Shown here one piece after another: positions 10,521 through 21,032 of a DNA stretch of 64,000 nt. The translations under genes and the position numbers were made by a program. The DNA is taken from positions 1 to 64,000 of the forward strand of contig JAEUSB010000037.1 in assembly GCA_016788865.1 (NCBI GenBank), given 5' to 3'. Origin of the DNA: Leptospirales bacterium (lineage in GTDB: Bacteria; Spirochaetota; Leptospiria; Leptospirales; Leptonemataceae). Numbering within the stretch: position 1 is the first letter of the stretch; each line of letters opens with the position of its first letter. A model generated the notes under the pieces. That model had not been told where the DNA came from, did not search any database, and saw only the letters and a list, made by a program, of their open reading frames with translations.

Positions 10521-11120
10521 TTAGCCTTTTTTTCTGGCTTTGCGTTCTGCTTTCTTTTCGAACTTGCGATCTACGCGAGGCATGTAATCCGGACGGATCT
10601 TTACGCTACCGCCAGCCTTCTCGATGGCCGCTTTAGCGCTGGCTGAGAATGCATCTGCAGTTACTTGAACTTTGCCACACTCGCCTACACCAAGGATCTT
10701 AACCGGCATGGCGGGCTTAGAAATCAGACCTTTGCCGCGGAGCGTAACGGGAGTTACTTCTCCGGTCAGGCCTGCTTCTTTGAGGTCCTTCAGGTTTACT
10801 ACCTGGTATTTAGTTGCGAAGATGTTTGTGAATCCGCGCTTTGGAAGGCGCAGACGAAGTGGGTTCTGTCCACCCTCAAAGCCGAGCTTGTTCTTGAAGC
10901 CCGCGCGAGCCTTTTGACCCTTTTGCCCACGACCGGAAGTCTTTCCAACCCCGGTGGCGCGCCCACGGCCAATGCGTTTGCGACGTTTGCGGCTACCTGG
11001 AACAGGAGCGATTGCAAAATCGTCTTTTGCGTCTTTCTTTTCAGCTGGCTTTGCCTTCGCGTCTGTCTTCTTAACAGGAAGCAGATTTGACAGGCCCAGA
11101 ATTTTCTTTTTCTCGCTCAT
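10521..11120 (-). CDS. rplO: 50S ribosomal protein L15 with N-terminal extension
   Basis: 199 residues against about 145 in most bacteria. L15 proper begins near residue 40 (PGSRKRRKRIGRGRATGVGK, then TSGRGQKGQKARAG) and includes GFEGGQNPLRLRLPKRGF. The first 38 or so residues are an added Lys/Ala/Asp-rich segment (KKTDAKAKPAEKKDAKDD). The early ATG is kept because it follows rpmD by 7 bases; I see no better internal start. L15 is a late-assembling core protein of the 50S subunit. Confidence 0.96.
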   Translation of the reverse strand: MSEKKKILGLSNLLPVKKTDAKAKPAEKKDAKDDFAIAPVPGSRKRRKRIGRGRATGVGKTSGRGQKGQKARAGFKNKLGFEGGQNPLRLRLPKRGFTNIFATKYQVVNLKDLKEAGLTGEVTPVTLRGKGLISKPAMPVKILGVGECGKVQVTADAFSASAKAAIEKAGGSVKIRPDYMPRVDRKFEKKAERKARKKG

Positions 11121-11127
11121 TGATGGC

Positions 11128-11322
11128 TCACTTTTTTACGGACGGTTCTACAGTGATCATGTAGGAAACGTTCCGAATCATCCCCGCGAGTTGCGGAGTC
11201 ATTTTATGCGTGCGTTTTTCGCCGATCTTAAACAGGCCGAGCGCGCGCAAAGTTCCCCGATGCTTCGGCACACGGCCAATCGGGCTTTTGATTAATGTAA
11301 TTGTAACTTCCTGTGCGCTCAT
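11128..11322 (-). CDS. rpmD: 50S ribosomal protein L30
   Basis: 64 residues with the L30 pattern VTITLIKSPIGRVPKHRGTL, ALGLFKIGEKRTHK and a hydrophobic C-terminal strand. It lies between rpsE (6-base gap) and rplO (7-base gap), the standard place. Confidence 0.97.
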   Translation of the reverse strand: MSAQEVTITLIKSPIGRVPKHRGTLRALGLFKIGEKRTHKMTPQLAGMIRNVSYMITVEPSVKK

Positions 11323-11328
11323 GACGGT

Positions 11329-11856
11329 TTATGCGGCTCCTTTTGTTCCAAAGATATGCTGGAGGCTCACACCACGCTTACGCGCAGAGATAATTGGAGT
11401 CTCGAGTTGTGAAAGTGCGTCGAGTGTTGCACGAACCACGTTAATAGGGTTCTTGGACCCAACAACCTTACTGAGAATGTCATGCACACCGGCCTGTTCA
11501 ACAACGGCACGAACCGCTTCACCGGCGATAATTCCAGTTCCCGGAGTCGCAGGAAGCAGGCGAACACGAGTAGCCTTGAATCGACCAATGACTTCATGCG
11601 GAATGGTATTCTTGCGAGTCAGTTTTACAGTGCGAAGTTGCCGACGCGCTGCTTCGATTGCTTTGCGAATTGCATCCGGAACTTCATTGGCTTTTCCAAG
11701 GCCGATTCCTACACGACCGGCTCCATCACCAACCACTGCGAGTGCGTTAAATGAAAAGCGGCGTCCACCCTTTACGACTTTGGATACGCGATTGATCTTT
11801 ACGACCTTCTCGACGAACTCCTTCTCCATTTCCTGCATGCGTTCTCTTTCGGCCAT
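11329..11856 (-). CDS. rpsE: 30S ribosomal protein S5
   Basis: From the ATG at 11856 the product is 175 residues: an S5 double-stranded RNA-binding N-terminal domain ([39 protein letters not shown]) and the C-terminal domain ([20 protein letters not shown]). An earlier in-frame ATG at 11904 would add 16 residues but lies inside rplR; I prefer 11856 because GGAG stands seven bases upstream, at the end of rplR, and because the length then fits the family. S5 lines the mRNA entry channel and affects decoding accuracy. Confidence 0.95.
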   Translation of the reverse strand: MAERERMQEMEKEFVEKVVKINRVSKVVKGGRRFSFNALAVVGDGAGRVGIGLGKANEVPDAIRKAIEAARRQLRTVKLTRKNTIPHEVIGRFKATRVRLLPATPGTGIIAGEAVRAVVEQAGVHDILSKVVGSKNPINVVRATLDALSQLETPIISARKRGVSLQHIFGTKGAA

Positions 11857-11857
11857 T

Positions 11858-12220
11858 TTAAAACTCCAGTCCCTTTTCACGCGCAGCGTCTGCAAATGCA
11901 GCAATCTTGCCGTGATAGAGAATTCCTCTGCGGTCCAATACGATCTGCTTGATACCGAGCTTCAACACTCGTTCAGCAATAAGTTCACCCAGCTTCTTGG
12001 CTGCTTCCTTGTTCTTGCGGCCGCCACTCTTGAAGCTTTCTTCCATAGTGGACGCATGCGCCAGAGTAACGCCCTTTACATCGTCAATCAACTGAACCGC
12101 GAGAAAGCGGTTAGAGCGATTGAACACCAGTCTTGGGCGAGCGTGGCGCGAGCGAATCGCGAAGCGAACCTTGGTTCTTCTACGCGCCAGGCGTGATCTT
12201 TTTTCTTCCAGACGATTCAT
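11858..12220 (-). CDS. rplR: 50S ribosomal protein L18
   Basis: 120 residues with the L18 start [20 protein letters not shown], the segment [18 protein letters not shown] and the conserved C-terminus [13 protein letters not shown]18 binds 5S rRNA in the central protuberance with L5. It lies 3 bases after rplF and ends one base before the rpsE start, whose ribosome site is within its last codons. Confidence 0.98.
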   Translation of the reverse strand: MNRLEEKRSRLARRRTKVRFAIRSRHARPRLVFNRSNRFLAVQLIDDVKGVTLAHASTMEESFKSGGRKNKEAAKKLGELIAERVLKLGIKQIVLDRRGILYHGKIAAFADAAREKGLEF

Positions 12221-12223
12221 GGT

Positions 12224-12772
12224 TTACTTCTTCCCGGCCTTACCAGTTTTACCGGCCTTCCTACGGATTACTTCGCCGGCATACTTGATGCCCTTGCCTT
12301 TGTATGGTTCCGGTGGACGCAGGGAACGAATCTCTGCCGCGACCTGACCAATCTTCTGACGATCAATTCCATTGAGATCAATACGAACCTGATCCGTTAC
12401 GACTACTTTGATTCCCGCAGGCACTGCGTACTTCACTTCATGTGAATAGCCCAGCGAGAAAGTCAGATCCTGGCCCTTCAGTTGCGCGCGATATCCAACG
12501 CCAACCAGTTCCAGCTTCTTTTCCCAGCCTTTGCTTACGCCCAGAACAGAATTCATGAGAATGGCGCGAGCCATTCCATGCTTTTGTTTGATTGCAATTT
12601 CATCTGACTGACGATCGAGCTTCAACGTGCCCGCTTCGTTCTTCAGTGTGATGCCTTTTGGTAACGGAGACTCAAGCGATCCCAACGGTCCCTTTACTTT
12701 AAGGACTTCGCCGGCCACTTGTACATCAACGCCCTGCGGCAATTTAATAGGTGCATTTCCAATTCTTGACAT
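12224..12772 (-). CDS. rplF: 50S ribosomal protein L6
   Basis: 182 residues, two related domains: [20 protein letters not shown] at the start, [20 protein letters not shown] in the second, and the family hallmark [20 protein letters not shown] near the end. The last residues ([11 protein letters not shown]) form a short basic tail. L6 lies near the factor-binding site. Gene gaps to rpsH and rplR are 12 and 3 bases. Confidence 0.98.
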   Translation of the reverse strand: MSRIGNAPIKLPQGVDVQVAGEVLKVKGPLGSLESPLPKGITLKNEAGTLKLDRQSDEIAIKQKHGMARAILMNSVLGVSKGWEKKLELVGVGYRAQLKGQDLTFSLGYSHEVKYAVPAGIKVVVTDQVRIDLNGIDRQKIGQVAAEIRSLRPPEPYKGKGIKYAGEVIRRKAGKTGKAGKK

Positions 12773-12784
12773 GTGATACTCCGC

Positions 12785-13180
12785 CTACCAGACCCGGCAG
12801 ATCAGTTCTCCACCGACATTTTGACTGCGCGCCTGGCGTCCTGTCATCACTCCCTTAGGAGTGGAAAGAATGGACAGACCCAGGTGGTTCCTGACCGGCT
12901 TCACTTCCTTGGCTTTAATATAGAAACGACGGCCAGGGCTTGAAACTCGCTCAAGCTGACGAATCACTGGAGCTTTATCCATGTATTTCAGGGTTACTTC
13001 CAGTTCCGTTTTCTTGCTCTCTTTTTTGACTGCAAAATCCTCAATGAAACCTTCGTTCTTGAGGATCTCAAGGATAGACACCTTCAGGCGTGAACCTGCC
13101 ATAGTAACCCTTGGATGACCCGCGCTCGAAGCGTTCCGGATTCTGGTTAGCATATCTGCTATTGGATCTGAAAGACTCAT
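12785..13180 (-). CDS. rpsH: 30S ribosomal protein S8
   Basis: 131 residues: [20 protein letters not shown] at the start, [17 protein letters not shown], and the C-terminal RNA-binding motif [20 protein letters not shown]8 binds the central domain of 16S rRNA and, in enterobacteria, represses the spc operon through a site near rplX-rplE; whether that happens here cannot be told. Confidence 0.98.
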   Translation of the reverse strand: MSLSDPIADMLTRIRNASSAGHPRVTMAGSRLKVSILEILKNEGFIEDFAVKKESKKTELEVTLKYMDKAPVIRQLERVSSPGRRFYIKAKEVKPVRNHLGLSILSTPKGVMTGRQARSQNVGGELICRVW

Positions 13181-13205
13181 TTACATATTCTCCGCTTACT
13201 CACAC

Positions 13206-13391
13206 TCACCAGGATGATTTGATCACGCCTGGAATCTGGCCAAATCCGGCTAACTTGCGAAAGCAGATTCTACACATATCAAACCGACGCATGTACGCGC
13301 GCGGACGTCCGCAAACCGGACAGCGGTTATAAGCACGCACTTTAAATGCCTGCTTCCGCTTGTGTTTTTCCATCATGCTTTTTTTAGCCAT
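13206..13391 (-). CDS. rpsN: 30S ribosomal protein S14, zinc form (type Z)
   Basis: From the ATG at 13391 the product is 61 residues, beginning [16 protein letters not shown]. Two CxxC pairs (RCPVCGRP and MCRICFRK) bind zinc, which marks the short type Z form. The frame continues upstream to 13439 with no homology and would overlap rplE; the chosen ATG has GAGGG upstream and lies 7 bases after rplE. Confidence 0.97.
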   Translation of the reverse strand: MAKKSMMEKHKRKQAFKVRAYNRCPVCGRPRAYMRRFDMCRICFRKLAGFGQIPGVIKSSW

Positions 13392-13398
13392 TATACCC

Positions 13399-13950
13399 TC
13401 ACTTTGCCTGCGCCTTTTTGAAAGGCATTCCGATTGCACTCAGAAGCGCATGCGCTTCTTCGTTCGTTTTGGCTGTCGTTACAATTGTAACGTTCAGACC
13501 ATGATATGTTTGCACTTTATCCACATCGATCTCTGCGAAGATGATCTGCTCTTTAACAGAGAGATTGTAATTTCCGCGTCCGTCGAATCCAGTTGGATTC
13601 AGGCCTTTGAAGTCACGAACACGAGGAAGAGAGATATGAATCAGTCTTTCCAGGAATTCAAACATGCGCTGGCCACGAAGAGTTACCTTGCAGCCGAGCA
13701 CCATTCCTTCACGAACCTTGAATCCAGCGATGGACTTGCGTGCGATCGTTTTGACCGGACGCTGTCCTGTAATCAGGCCCATCTCTTCCATTGCAGTTTC
13801 AAATTGCTTTGGATTGGCACTCGCTTCGCTTGAACCGTAGTTCAGAACAATCTTCTCAAAGCGAGGGACCTGCATGATTGACTTGTACTGAAACTGTTTC
13901 TTCAGTTCCGGTACAATCGTTTCTTTGTATTTCTTAAGAAGCGATGACAT
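13399..13950 (-). CDS. rplE: 50S ribosomal protein L5
   Basis: 183 residues with typical L5 segments: [56 protein letters not shown] and [21 protein letters not shown]5 bridges the 5S rRNA to the 30S head. The start overlaps the rplX stop by one base. Confidence 0.98.
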   Translation of the reverse strand: MSSLLKKYKETIVPELKKQFQYKSIMQVPRFEKIVLNYGSSEASANPKQFETAMEEMGLITGQRPVKTIARKSIAGFKVREGMVLGCKVTLRGQRMFEFLERLIHISLPRVRDFKGLNPTGFDGRGNYNLSVKEQIIFAEIDVDKVQTYHGLNVTIVTTAKTNEEAHALLSAIGMPFKKAQAK

Positions 13951-14279
13951 TAAACTTCTCTCCCATCCGGGCGAGTCACACGGACTTTCTTTCCATCCGG
14001 ACCAATTTTGTATCCAAGACGAACGCCCTTCTTGGCTTTTGAATCATAGAACATGATGTTCGAGATTGGCATGCTTTGCTCGAGCTCGACAGTTCCACCC
14101 TTTGGGTTTTCCTGGCTGGGGCGCTGGAAACGCTTCACGCGATTTACACCCTGAACAACAACACGCGCTTTCTTGATATCGAGCGCCATGATCTTGCCGC
14201 GTTTGCCCTTCTGGCTACCGGCAACGACGATCACTTCATCGTCTTTCTTCAGTTTGGTGCTTGTAATTGTTTCTTTCAT
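13950..14279 (-). CDS. rplX: 50S ribosomal protein L24
   Basis: 109 residues with a KOW motif ([20 protein letters not shown]) and the following [21 protein letters not shown]24 is an assembly initiator at the tunnel exit side of the 50S subunit. It overlaps rplE and rplN by one base each, so the three genes are translationally coupled. Confidence 0.98.
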   Translation of the reverse strand: MKETITSTKLKKDDEVIVVAGSQKGKRGKIMALDIKKARVVVQGVNRVKRFQRPSQENPKGGTVELEQSMPISNIMFYDSKAKKGVRLGYKIGPDGKKVRVTRPDGREV

Positions 14280-14671
14280 TACAAAACCTCAGGTGCAAGC
14301 GAAACGATTTTCAGAAATTTGCGATCTCTGAGTTCGCGAGCAACCGGCCCAAAAATACGAGTACCTTTAGGGTTCAGCTTCTCATCGATGATGGCGCAAG
14401 CATTGTCATCAAAGCGGATGACAGATCCATCAGCACGCTTGATTTCTTTGCGCGTCCGAACCACGACGGCTTTCTGAACAACCTTGTTGTGAACTTTCTT
14501 TCCAGTAGAGTCTTTGATACCGTATGCTGGAATCGCATCCTTAACCGCGACGACAATGATGTCTCCCACAGACGCATAGCGCTTGCGAGTTCCACCGAGG
14601 ACTTTAATACACATTACTTTTCTGGCGCCGGTGTTATCGGCAACATCCAGATAGGTTTGTTGCTGAATCAT
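14279..14671 (-). CDS. rplN: 50S ribosomal protein L14
   Basis: 130 residues: [20 protein letters not shown] at the start, [20 protein letters not shown] and the C-terminal [21 protein letters not shown]14 forms an intersubunit bridge and is the binding site of the silencing factor RsfS. It overlaps rpsQ by 4 bases (ATGA type). Confidence 0.98.
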   Translation of the reverse strand: MIQQQTYLDVADNTGARKVMCIKVLGGTRKRYASVGDIIVVAVKDAIPAYGIKDSTGKKVHNKVVQKAVVVRTRKEIKRADGSVIRFDDNACAIIDEKLNPKGTRIFGPVARELRDRKFLKIVSLAPEVL

Positions 14672-14940
14672 TGCGCTTTCTCCACAATCTTAAGGAGGCG
14701 GTGACGCTTGTCGCGAGACAAGGGACGGGTTTCGAGTGCTTGAACCACGTCGCCTTCTTTGGATTCATTTTTTGGATCGTGAATCTTAACACGGGCCGAT
14801 TTTGTCAGAGGCTTGCGGATGAGTGGGTGCATCTTGCGACTTTCGAGCAAGATTACGCGCGTCTTATCCATTTTGTCAGAGACTACACGTCCCTGAATGA
14901 TACGAAGTCTGGCCGATCTTGTACTTTTCTTTGCTTCCAT
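14668..14940 (-). CDS. rpsQ: 30S ribosomal protein S17
   Basis: 90 residues with an OB fold: [40 protein letters not shown] and the family ending [21 protein letters not shown]17 is a primary 16S rRNA-binding protein. It lies 8 bases after rpmC and overlaps rplN by 4 bases. Confidence 0.98.
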   Translation of the reverse strand: MEAKKSTRSARLRIIQGRVVSDKMDKTRVILLESRKMHPLIRKPLTKSARVKIHDPKNESKEGDVVQALETRPLSRDKRHRLLKIVEKAQ

Positions 14941-14948
14941 GATTGCGC

Positions 14949-15254
14949 TTACCCTTTAGCCTTTTTCGCTGGCTTCTTTTCTGCCTTTGCTTCGGCTTTT
15001 GGCTCTGCCTTTTTCTTCTCAGCTTTTCCAGCTTTGCCCGGCGTTGCAGCCTTTTGCGTAGCGATTCCAAGCTTTCTTTCGTTTAGTACGGTCAACGCGC
15101 CAGCCATAGTGCGACGAATCGTGCGCAGCGAGGCCGGGTTTGGAAGTGAACGAGCCACCCCAAATTGAAAACGAAGCTCTCTCAGTTGTGACCGCGAATC
15201 GTCGATCAGCTTGTGCAGATCGGCATCCGCCATTTCGTGCAGTGCTTTTGCCAT
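14949..15254 (-). CDS. rpmC: 50S ribosomal protein L29 with long Lys/Ala tail
   Basis: 101 residues against about 65 in most bacteria. The L29 helical hairpin covers about residues 1-68 ([20 protein letters not shown] ... [20 protein letters not shown]). The rest is an Ala/Lys/Glu-rich tail ([20 protein letters not shown]) with no fixed fold expected. L29 lies at the tunnel exit, where the tail could contact docking factors such as SRP or trigger factor; that is inference. It is 2 bases after rplP. Confidence 0.96.
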   Translation of the reverse strand: MAKALHEMADADLHKLIDDSRSQLRELRFQFGVARSLPNPASLRTIRRTMAGALTVLNERKLGIATQKAATPGKAGKAEKKKAEPKAEAKAEKKPAKKAKG

Positions 15255-15256
15255 GA

Positions 15257-15670
15257 CTAGATGAGCTCCTTCTTAACAAAAACAGTCTTGATCGGTAGTT
15301 TGTGCGTCGCCAGGTCAAACGCTTCACGTGCAAGCGACTCTTCAACACCACTGATTTCGAATAAGATACGACCTGCGTGGACTACAGATACCCAGAATTC
15401 CGGGTTCCCTTTACCACTACCCATACGAGTTTCCGCCGGCTTTCTTGTAACTGGCGTATCCGGAAAAACGCGGATCCAGAGCTTTCCACCACGCTTGACC
15501 TTACGAGTCATGGCGCGACGTGCAGCTTCAATCTGGCGCGCCGTGAGGCGACCTGAGTCGAGGGCCTTGAGCGCGTACTCACCAAAGGAAACAGTGCTTC
15601 CTCTGTATGCAAGGCCACGCAGCCTTCCTACTTGTCTTTTACGGTATTTTACTCTTTGCGGGGCTAACAT
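15257..15670 (-). CDS. rplP: 50S ribosomal protein L16
   Basis: 137 residues: [20 protein letters not shown] at the start, then [40 protein letters not shown] and [21 protein letters not shown]16 lies by the peptidyl transferase centre and A-site tRNA elbow. One-base overlap with rpsC. Confidence 0.98.
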   Translation of the reverse strand: MLAPQRVKYRKRQVGRLRGLAYRGSTVSFGEYALKALDSGRLTARQIEAARRAMTRKVKRGGKLWIRVFPDTPVTRKPAETRMGSGKGNPEFWVSVVHAGRILFEISGVEESLAREAFDLATHKLPIKTVFVKKELI

Positions 15671-16347
15671 TATCCCATCTTCCGTTTAACAGTATATTCG
15701 TCTTCTTCCTCTTTCTCGAGGCCTGGCAGTGCATCACCATGATACACCCATACTTTTACACCAATCTGACCGTATGTAGTGCGAGCTTCGCTGTGTGCGT
15801 AGTCAATCCGAGCGCGGAGCGTATGAAGAGGAACGCGTCCGTCTTTATACTGTTCCTGGCGAGCCATGTCAGCGCCATTTAAACGACCGGAAACCATGAT
15901 CTTGATTCCTTCCACGCCACCTCGCATAGCTCCGCGAAGAGCCTGCTTCATGACACGACGGAATGGCATACGCTGTTCCAGTTGCTGACAGATACTTTCA
16001 GATACAGTCTGAGCGATTGTCTCTGGCTTCTTGATCTCTACGATTGCTACGTTCAGCGGCTTCTTCAGGCGAGCTTTCAGGTCTGCCTTAACAGCCTCGA
16101 TGTTTGCGCCTTTTGGACCAATTACAGTCCCCGGACGAACGGTATGAATGTTAATCCCGATTTTCTCAGGGAAACGTTCGATAACGATCTTAACGATGCC
16201 ACTGCGCTTGAAACGCTTCAGGATGACCTTACGGATCATCAGGTCTTCGTGGAGATTCTCTTTGTAGGTTTCCTTGGCAAACCATACAGAATCCCAGGAG
16301 CGGTTGATGCCTACACGCAGACCAATTGGATTTACTTTCTGACCCAT
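15670..16347 (-). CDS. rpsC: 30S ribosomal protein S3
   Basis: 225 residues with an N-terminal segment [20 protein letters not shown], the KH domain motif [16 protein letters not shown] and the C-terminal domain ([40 protein letters not shown]). S3 forms part of the mRNA entry tunnel and helicase site. Seven bases after rplV. Confidence 0.98.
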   Translation of the reverse strand: MGQKVNPIGLRVGINRSWDSVWFAKETYKENLHEDLMIRKVILKRFKRSGIVKIVIERFPEKIGINIHTVRPGTVIGPKGANIEAVKADLKARLKKPLNVAIVEIKKPETIAQTVSESICQQLEQRMPFRRVMKQALRGAMRGGVEGIKIMVSGRLNGADMARQEQYKDGRVPLHTLRARIDYAHSEARTTYGQIGVKVWVYHGDALPGLEKEEEDEYTVKRKMG

Positions 16348-16354
16348 TGATTCC

Positions 16355-16690
16355 TCACTCGTTACTCAGTACAACTGTTATGTGGCTCATGCGCTTCAAA
16401 CGACGCATACCACGACCACGTGCACGCGGACGAAAACGCTTCAGCGTTGGTCCCATATCCACATACACCTTCTTAATGAAAAGATCTGCTTCTTTAACTT
16501 CCTTCTGGAGAGACGTTGCATTATGACATGCAGCCTTTAGAACTTTTTCCAGATACCGCGAACCCTTGCGTGGGATGAAGCGCAGGATATCCATTGCTTC
16601 CGGATAGCTGTAACCGCGAATCTCATCTGCAACCAGACGGATCTTACGCGGTGCAGAGAGTAGAAATTTACCTGTAGACTTGGCTTCCAT
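16355..16690 (-). CDS. rplV: 50S ribosomal protein L22
   Basis: 111 residues: [35 protein letters not shown] segment and the C-terminal hairpin [20 protein letters not shown] that reaches into the peptide tunnel. Variation in this hairpin affects macrolide action in other bacteria. Four bases after rpsS. Confidence 0.98.
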   Translation of the reverse strand: MEAKSTGKFLLSAPRKIRLVADEIRGYSYPEAMDILRFIPRKGSRYLEKVLKAACHNATSLQKEVKEADLFIKKVYVDMGPTLKRFRPRARGRGMRRLKRMSHITVVLSNE

Positions 16691-16694
16691 TGAA

Positions 16695-16991
16695 TCAGGC
16701 TCCCGGCTTCGCTGCTGGTCTTACTTTTTTGTCCAGACTTGTGTGACCACGGAATGTGCGCGTTGGAGCGAATTCGCCCAGACGATGCCCAACCATGTTC
16801 TCATGAACATAAACTGGAATGAAACTCTTGCCGTTATAAAGCAGGATCGTGTGGCCAATCATTTCCGGGAAGATTGTAGATCTTCTGGACCAGGATTTGA
16901 AAGGTTTCTTTTGCCCCTCAGCGTTGAGTTTGGTAACTTTCGCCATCAGGTGGTCCGCCACATAGGGACCTTTTTTAAGCGACCTTGCCAT
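16695..16991 (-). CDS. rpsS: 30S ribosomal protein S19
   Basis: 98 residues: [40 protein letters not shown] and [21 protein letters not shown]19 sits at the top of the 30S head beside S13. Overlaps the rplB stop by one base. Confidence 0.98.
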   Translation of the reverse strand: MARSLKKGPYVADHLMAKVTKLNAEGQKKPFKSWSRRSTIFPEMIGHTILLYNGKSFIPVYVHENMVGHRLGEFAPTRTFRGHTSLDKKVRPAAKPGA

Positions 16992-17833
16992 TACACACCT
17001 ATCCTCTTATTCTTACGTCGCTGAATAATAAAGCGATCGGATACCTTGCGCTTCTTGCGCGTCTTGTATCCGCGAGTTGGCTGACCCCATGGAGTAACCG
17101 GATGACGGCCTCCAGATGTTTTGCCTTCTCCACCACCGTGTGGGTGATCCACAGGGTTCATCACCACACCGCGAACTTTTGGGCGTCTTCCCAACCAGCG
17201 CGCACGCCCCGCTTTACCGAGACTGACGAGGTTGTGGTCCTTGTTTCCAACGATTCCAACAGTGGCGCAGCAGTTTTCATGAACCTTGCGAACTTCACCA
17301 GAAGGAAACTTCAGAATGATGTATTCCTGATCACGACCGGAAACGGTCGCAAAAGTGCCAGCTGATCTTGCCACCTGGCCACCGCGACCCTGGCGCAATT
17401 CAATGTTGTGAATGTTTGTTCCAGGCGGGATGTCTGACAGTGGAAGTGAATTCCCTGGACGAATCGGTGAACCCTTTCCAGACAGAATAGCCTGACCAAC
17501 CTTTACTCCGTCCGGAGACAGAATGTAGCGAACCTCTCCATCCACATACTGGATCAGAGCAATGTTAGCGGAACGGTTTGGATCGTATTCGATGGATTTA
17601 ACAGTCCCAGGAATGCCAAGCTTGTTGCGCTTGAAATCAATGATACGATACATCCGCTTGTTGCGTCCGCCCTTACGACGAACTGCGATGCTTCCGTGAT
17701 TTGCCCGACCCGCACGATAGTGTACAGTCTCGAGCAGACTCTTGCGCGGCTCCGATGTTGTGATTTCCGAGAAATCCAGAACAGTTTGATAGCGGAGGGT
17801 CTTTGTAAGTGGTTTAAATCTTTTGACTGGCAT
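16991..17833 (-). CDS. rplB: 50S ribosomal protein L2
   Basis: From the ATG at 17833 the product is 280 residues, starting [16 protein letters not shown]. The OB and SH3-like domains are complete and the conserved C-terminal motif [20 protein letters not shown] is present, including the His needed for peptidyl transferase assembly. An upstream in-frame GTG start at 17893 would overlap rplW and lacks homology. The gap to rplW is 10 bases. Confidence 0.97.
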   Translation of the reverse strand: MPVKRFKPLTKTLRYQTVLDFSEITTSEPRKSLLETVHYRAGRANHGSIAVRRKGGRNKRMYRIIDFKRNKLGIPGTVKSIEYDPNRSANIALIQYVDGEVRYILSPDGVKVGQAILSGKGSPIRPGNSLPLSDIPPGTNIHNIELRQGRGGQVARSAGTFATVSGRDQEYIILKFPSGEVRKVHENCCATVGIVGNKDHNLVSLGKAGRARWLGRRPKVRGVVMNPVDHPHGGGEGKTSGGRHPVTPWGQPTRGYKTRKKRKVSDRFIIQRRKNKRIGV

Positions 17834-17843
17834 AGTATTACCG

Positions 17844-18140
17844 TTATACGCCCTTCGCGAAATCGATCTTCTGACCGCTTGCCAGAACCACAATGATCTT
17901 CTTCCAGGAAGGAAGCTGGATCTTGGCCTGACGGAAGCGCTTCAGCTTGCCGCGCACGTTGATCACTTTGAGATCAACTACTTTGACTTTGTAGAGCTTG
18001 TAGAGCGCCTGCTTTACGAGTTCTTTGTTTGCATCCGGATGAACGCGAAGCGTGTAGCGCTCGCCTGTTTTACCAAGCTGCTTGATCGTTTCGGTCTTTT
18101 CCGTGATGTGCGGACGAATGATTACATCGTTCAGATTCAT
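17844..18140 (-). CDS. rplW: 50S ribosomal protein L23
   Basis: 98 residues: [20 protein letters not shown] at the start and a C-terminal half with [21 protein letters not shown]23 is the main docking site for trigger factor and SRP at the tunnel exit. It overlaps rplD by 4 bases. Confidence 0.97.
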   Translation of the reverse strand: MNLNDVIIRPHITEKTETIKQLGKTGERYTLRVHPDANKELVKQALYKLYKVKVVDLKVINVRGKLKRFRQAKIQLPSWKKIIVVLASGQKIDFAKGV

Positions 18141-18784
18141 GCCGGCTTCCTTTTGCGCTCAATCTTGTAGCGGCCTTCGAGGTACTTGATGGCACCTTCA
18201 GAGAAAAACACGCAATCAGCGTAGAGCAGCTCTGGAGCATTCAGGCGTTGCGCATGCATGATCTTTGCATTTGGAAGGTTGCCAAATGATTTCTGAAGCT
18301 TAACGTCAGAAGAATCCGTTACATATACAACCGGGCTGCCTTCAAAGCCTGCCTTCTTGAAAATTCCGTGGATTGTCTTTGTGCTGAATTCAGCAATTGT
18401 CAGAGCATCAATCAGAGCGACTTGCTCTTTAGAAGCCTTCTTGGAAAGAATGGAAACAATTCCAAGGCGACGAACCTTATCATTGATACCAATACGATAA
18501 TCGCGCGGTTGCGGTCCAAGGGCAACGGCACCGTGTCTCCACTGTGGAGCACGAATCGAACCCTGGCGCGCATGGCCGGTTCCCTTTTGACGCCATGGCT
18601 TCTTACCGCCACCACTCACTTCTGCGAAGTCTTTGGTCTTGTGCGTTCCATGACGACGGTTACGGTTCTCCGTGCGAATCACTGCATGGATTGCAGATTC
18701 GTTTACTGGCGCGCCAAACAGAACGTCTGTAACTGTAGCTGTTCCGGACTCAGCGCCGGCTGCAGAATACTTCTTAACCTTCAT
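18137..18784 (-). CDS. rplD: 50S ribosomal protein L4
   Basis: 215 residues, with the central loop KKPWRQKGTGHARQGSIRAP that lines the tunnel and a globular Rossmann-like C-terminal part. In enterobacteria L4 represses its own S10 operon at the leader; here the operon starts further upstream at rpsL, so that control may not apply. Overlaps rplC by 4 bases. Confidence 0.97.
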   Translation of the reverse strand: MKVKKYSAAGAESGTATVTDVLFGAPVNESAIHAVIRTENRNRRHGTHKTKDFAEVSGGGKKPWRQKGTGHARQGSIRAPQWRHGAVALGPQPRDYRIGINDKVRRLGIVSILSKKASKEQVALIDALTIAEFSTKTIHGIFKKAGFEGSPVVYVTDSSDVKLQKSFGNLPNAKIMHAQRLNAPELLYADCVFFSEGAIKYLEGRYKIERKRKPA

Positions 18785-19401
18785 GACTGAACCTCAACGC
18801 GCAGCAACGTCGTCCGGGCACCAGGAACAGCGCCGGAAACAAATAACAAATGATTCACTGCATCAACTGCAACAACCTTCAAACCGCGAACGGTGATACG
18901 CTCACCACCGGTGCGACCTGGCATGCGCTTCCCGCGCCAAACTTCAGCCGGGAAAGTGTTCGCTCCCAGCGAACCTGGAGCGCGGTGAAACTTGGAACCG
19001 TGCGCAGCAGGACCACCACGGAAGCCGTGACGCTTCATAGAGCCCTGAAAGCCCTTACCTTTGGAAATCCCGATCACCTTAACGCTATCACCAGGATTAA
19101 AGATAGAAACATTCACTTCCTGACCGGATTCAAAGCTACCGGGCATGTCGCGAAACTCGCTTACAACTCGCTGCAGAGCCACATTGATCTTCTTGAAATG
19201 ACCAATGGCACCCTTAGTGCTAAGCTTCTCGCGAATCGGCTCAAAACCGAGCTGAACCGCAGAGTAGCCGTCCTTGTCTTCAGTTTTTACCTGAGCCACC
19301 GTGCAGGGACCAGCGCGCAGAACAGAAACCGGAATCAACTTCCCGGAATCTTCATAGATCTGCGTCATCCCCAGTTTTCTAGCAAGTATACCCGTAGCCA
19401 T
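18781..19401 (-). CDS. rplC: 50S ribosomal protein L3
   Basis: 206 residues: GILARKLGMTQIYEDSGKLI at the start, the long loop KGKGFQGSMKRHGFRGGPAA with HGSKFHRAPGSLGA, and RMPGRTGGERITVRGLKVV. L3 starts 50S assembly and its loop reaches the peptidyl transferase centre. Two bases after rpsJ. Confidence 0.98.
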   Translation of the reverse strand: MATGILARKLGMTQIYEDSGKLIPVSVLRAGPCTVAQVKTEDKDGYSAVQLGFEPIREKLSTKGAIGHFKKINVALQRVVSEFRDMPGSFESGQEVNVSIFNPGDSVKVIGISKGKGFQGSMKRHGFRGGPAAHGSKFHRAPGSLGANTFPAEVWRGKRMPGRTGGERITVRGLKVVAVDAVNHLLFVSGAVPGARTTLLRVEVQS

Positions 19402-19403
19402 AA

Positions 19404-19709
19404 TTAGCTCTTAATATCCACACTGACGCCGGCGGGGAGCTGCAGTTTCATCAGCGCGTCCACCGTATCAGGATTTGTATTCATAATGTCGATGAGCCGT
19501 TTGTAGGTTCTGATCTCAAACTGCTCCCGAGACTTCTTGTTCACGTGCACAGATCTCAGAACTGTGAACTTTTCCGTGCGCGTTGGCAACGGAATGGGGC
19601 CAGAGATCTCCGCACCCGTGCGACGCGCAGTTGCGACGATCTCCGCAGCTGACCTGTCGATCAACTTGTGATCGAAGGCCTTTAATTTTACCCTAATTCT
19701 CGTTGCCAT
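19404..19709 (-). CDS. rpsJ: 30S ribosomal protein S10 / NusE
   Basis: 101 residues: [40 protein letters not shown] and [18 protein letters not shown]. Besides its 30S role S10 is NusE, which joins NusB and NusG in antitermination. It lies 20 bases after tuf, so str and S10 operons are joined. Confidence 0.98.
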   Translation of the reverse strand: MATRIRVKLKAFDHKLIDRSAAEIVATARRTGAEISGPIPLPTRTEKFTVLRSVHVNKKSREQFEIRTYKRLIDIMNTNPDTVDALMKLQLPAGVSVDIKS

Positions 19710-19729
19710 GAACCGTATTCCAACCTAAC

Positions 19730-20932
19730 TCAAGAAATGATCTCTGCTACAACGCCTGACCCAACAGTCCGGCCGCCTTCGCGGATCGCAAATTTAAGAC
19801 CTTTATCCATCGCAATCGGAGTGATGAGCTCTGCTTCGATAGAAACGTTATCACCTGGCATAACCATTTCGCGGCCTTTTGGCAGAACGATAGTTCCAGT
19901 TACGTCAGTTGTTCTGAAGTAGAACTGTGGTCTGTAATTGTTGAAGAATGGAGTGTGACGTCCGCCTTCTTCTTTTGTCAGAACATAGATCTCAGCTTTG
20001 AACTTCTTGTGCGGAGTGATGGATCCCGGCTTGGCCACAACCTGACCACGCTCAACATCTTCTTTCTTAATACCGCGGAGCAGCAGACCAACGTTATCAC
20101 CGGCCTGACCGTTATCGAGAAGCTTGCGGAACATTTCAATACCAGTAACAACCGTTTTGATTGTGTCTTTGATACCGACGATTTCAACTTCTTCGTTCAC
20201 GGAAACTTTGCCTTGCTCAACGCGACCAGTTACCACAGTTCCACGACCGGTAATTGAGAAGACGTCTTCAACTGGCATCAGGAAGTCTTTGTCGAGAACA
20301 CGCTTTGGCTCTGGAACATACACATCGATAGTTTCGATGAGTTTTACAATCGCCTGAGCTCCAAGCTCGCCTTCGTCACCTTCCAGCGCCTTGAGGCCTG
20401 AACCTTTAACGAATGGTGTGTCTTTAGGATATCCGTATTTAACAAGGAGATCACGAACTTCCTCTTGAACGAGTTCGACCATTTCGTCGCGCTCGCCTTC
20501 GTTGATCATGTCCACTTTGTTGAGGAATACAACGATGTATGGAACACCCACTTGACGCGCGAGCAGGATGTGCTCACGAGTTTGAGGCATTGCACCGTCA
20601 GTTGCGGATACAACCAGGATTGCCGCATCCATTTGAGCAGCACCTGTAATCATGTTCTTTACGTAGTCAGCGTGACCCGGGCAATCCACGTGCGCGTAGT
20701 GACGCGTTGCGGATTCATATTCCTGGTGGGAAGTTGCAATGGTGATCCCTCTGGCTTTTTCTTCCGGAGCGTTGTCGATTTGATCGTAAGCAACGGCTTT
20801 GTTCTTACCGCCAAACTTCTTTGCGAGTACAGTCGTAATCGCAGCTGTCAGCGTAGTTTTGCCGTGGTCAACGTGACCAATGGTTCCAATGTTAAGATGC
20901 GGTTTCGATCTATCAAATTTTTCTTTTGCCAT
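19730..20932 (-). CDS. tuf: elongation factor Tu
   Basis: 400 residues. GTPase motifs are G1 [15 protein letters not shown]2 [15 protein letters not shown]3 [14 protein letters not shown]4 NKVD and the SAT-type G5; domains 2 and 3 follow. It brings aminoacyl-tRNA to the ribosome. Only this tuf copy is in the window. A 100-base gap separates it from fusA, larger than elsewhere in the operon; its start has AGGGAGATAGTC upstream. Confidence 0.99.
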   Translation of the reverse strand: MAKEKFDRSKPHLNIGTIGHVDHGKTTLTAAITTVLAKKFGGKNKAVAYDQIDNAPEEKARGITIATSHQEYESATRHYAHVDCPGHADYVKNMITGAAQMDAAILVVSATDGAMPQTREHILLARQVGVPYIVVFLNKVDMINEGERDEMVELVQEEVRDLLVKYGYPKDTPFVKGSGLKALEGDEGELGAQAIVKLIETIDVYVPEPKRVLDKDFLMPVEDVFSITGRGTVVTGRVEQGKVSVNEEVEIVGIKDTIKTVVTGIEMFRKLLDNGQAGDNVGLLLRGIKKEDVERGQVVAKPGSITPHKKFKAEIYVLTKEEGGRHTPFFNNYRPQFYFRTTDVTGTIVLPKGREMVMPGDNVSIEAELITPIAMDKGLKFAIREGGRTVGSGVVAEIIS

Positions 20933-21032
20933 GACTATCTCCCTTTTCTGTAACCTTCTATAGTATTTCGTTCAAAAAGTAGGAAAACCAGATTTTCTAA
21001 ATTGATCCCTGGCGTCCACCTATTTATGTCCT

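Noticed and set aside
11210..12196. A 328-residue open frame on the plus strand opposite rplR, rpsE and rpmD
   Set aside because: It lies entirely antisense to well conserved ribosomal genes, has biased composition and shows no family motif.
20933..21032. Possible internal promoter in the 100-base gap before tuf
   Set aside because: The best hexamers (TTGAAC with TACAGA) match poorly; I cannot support a promoter from sequence alone.
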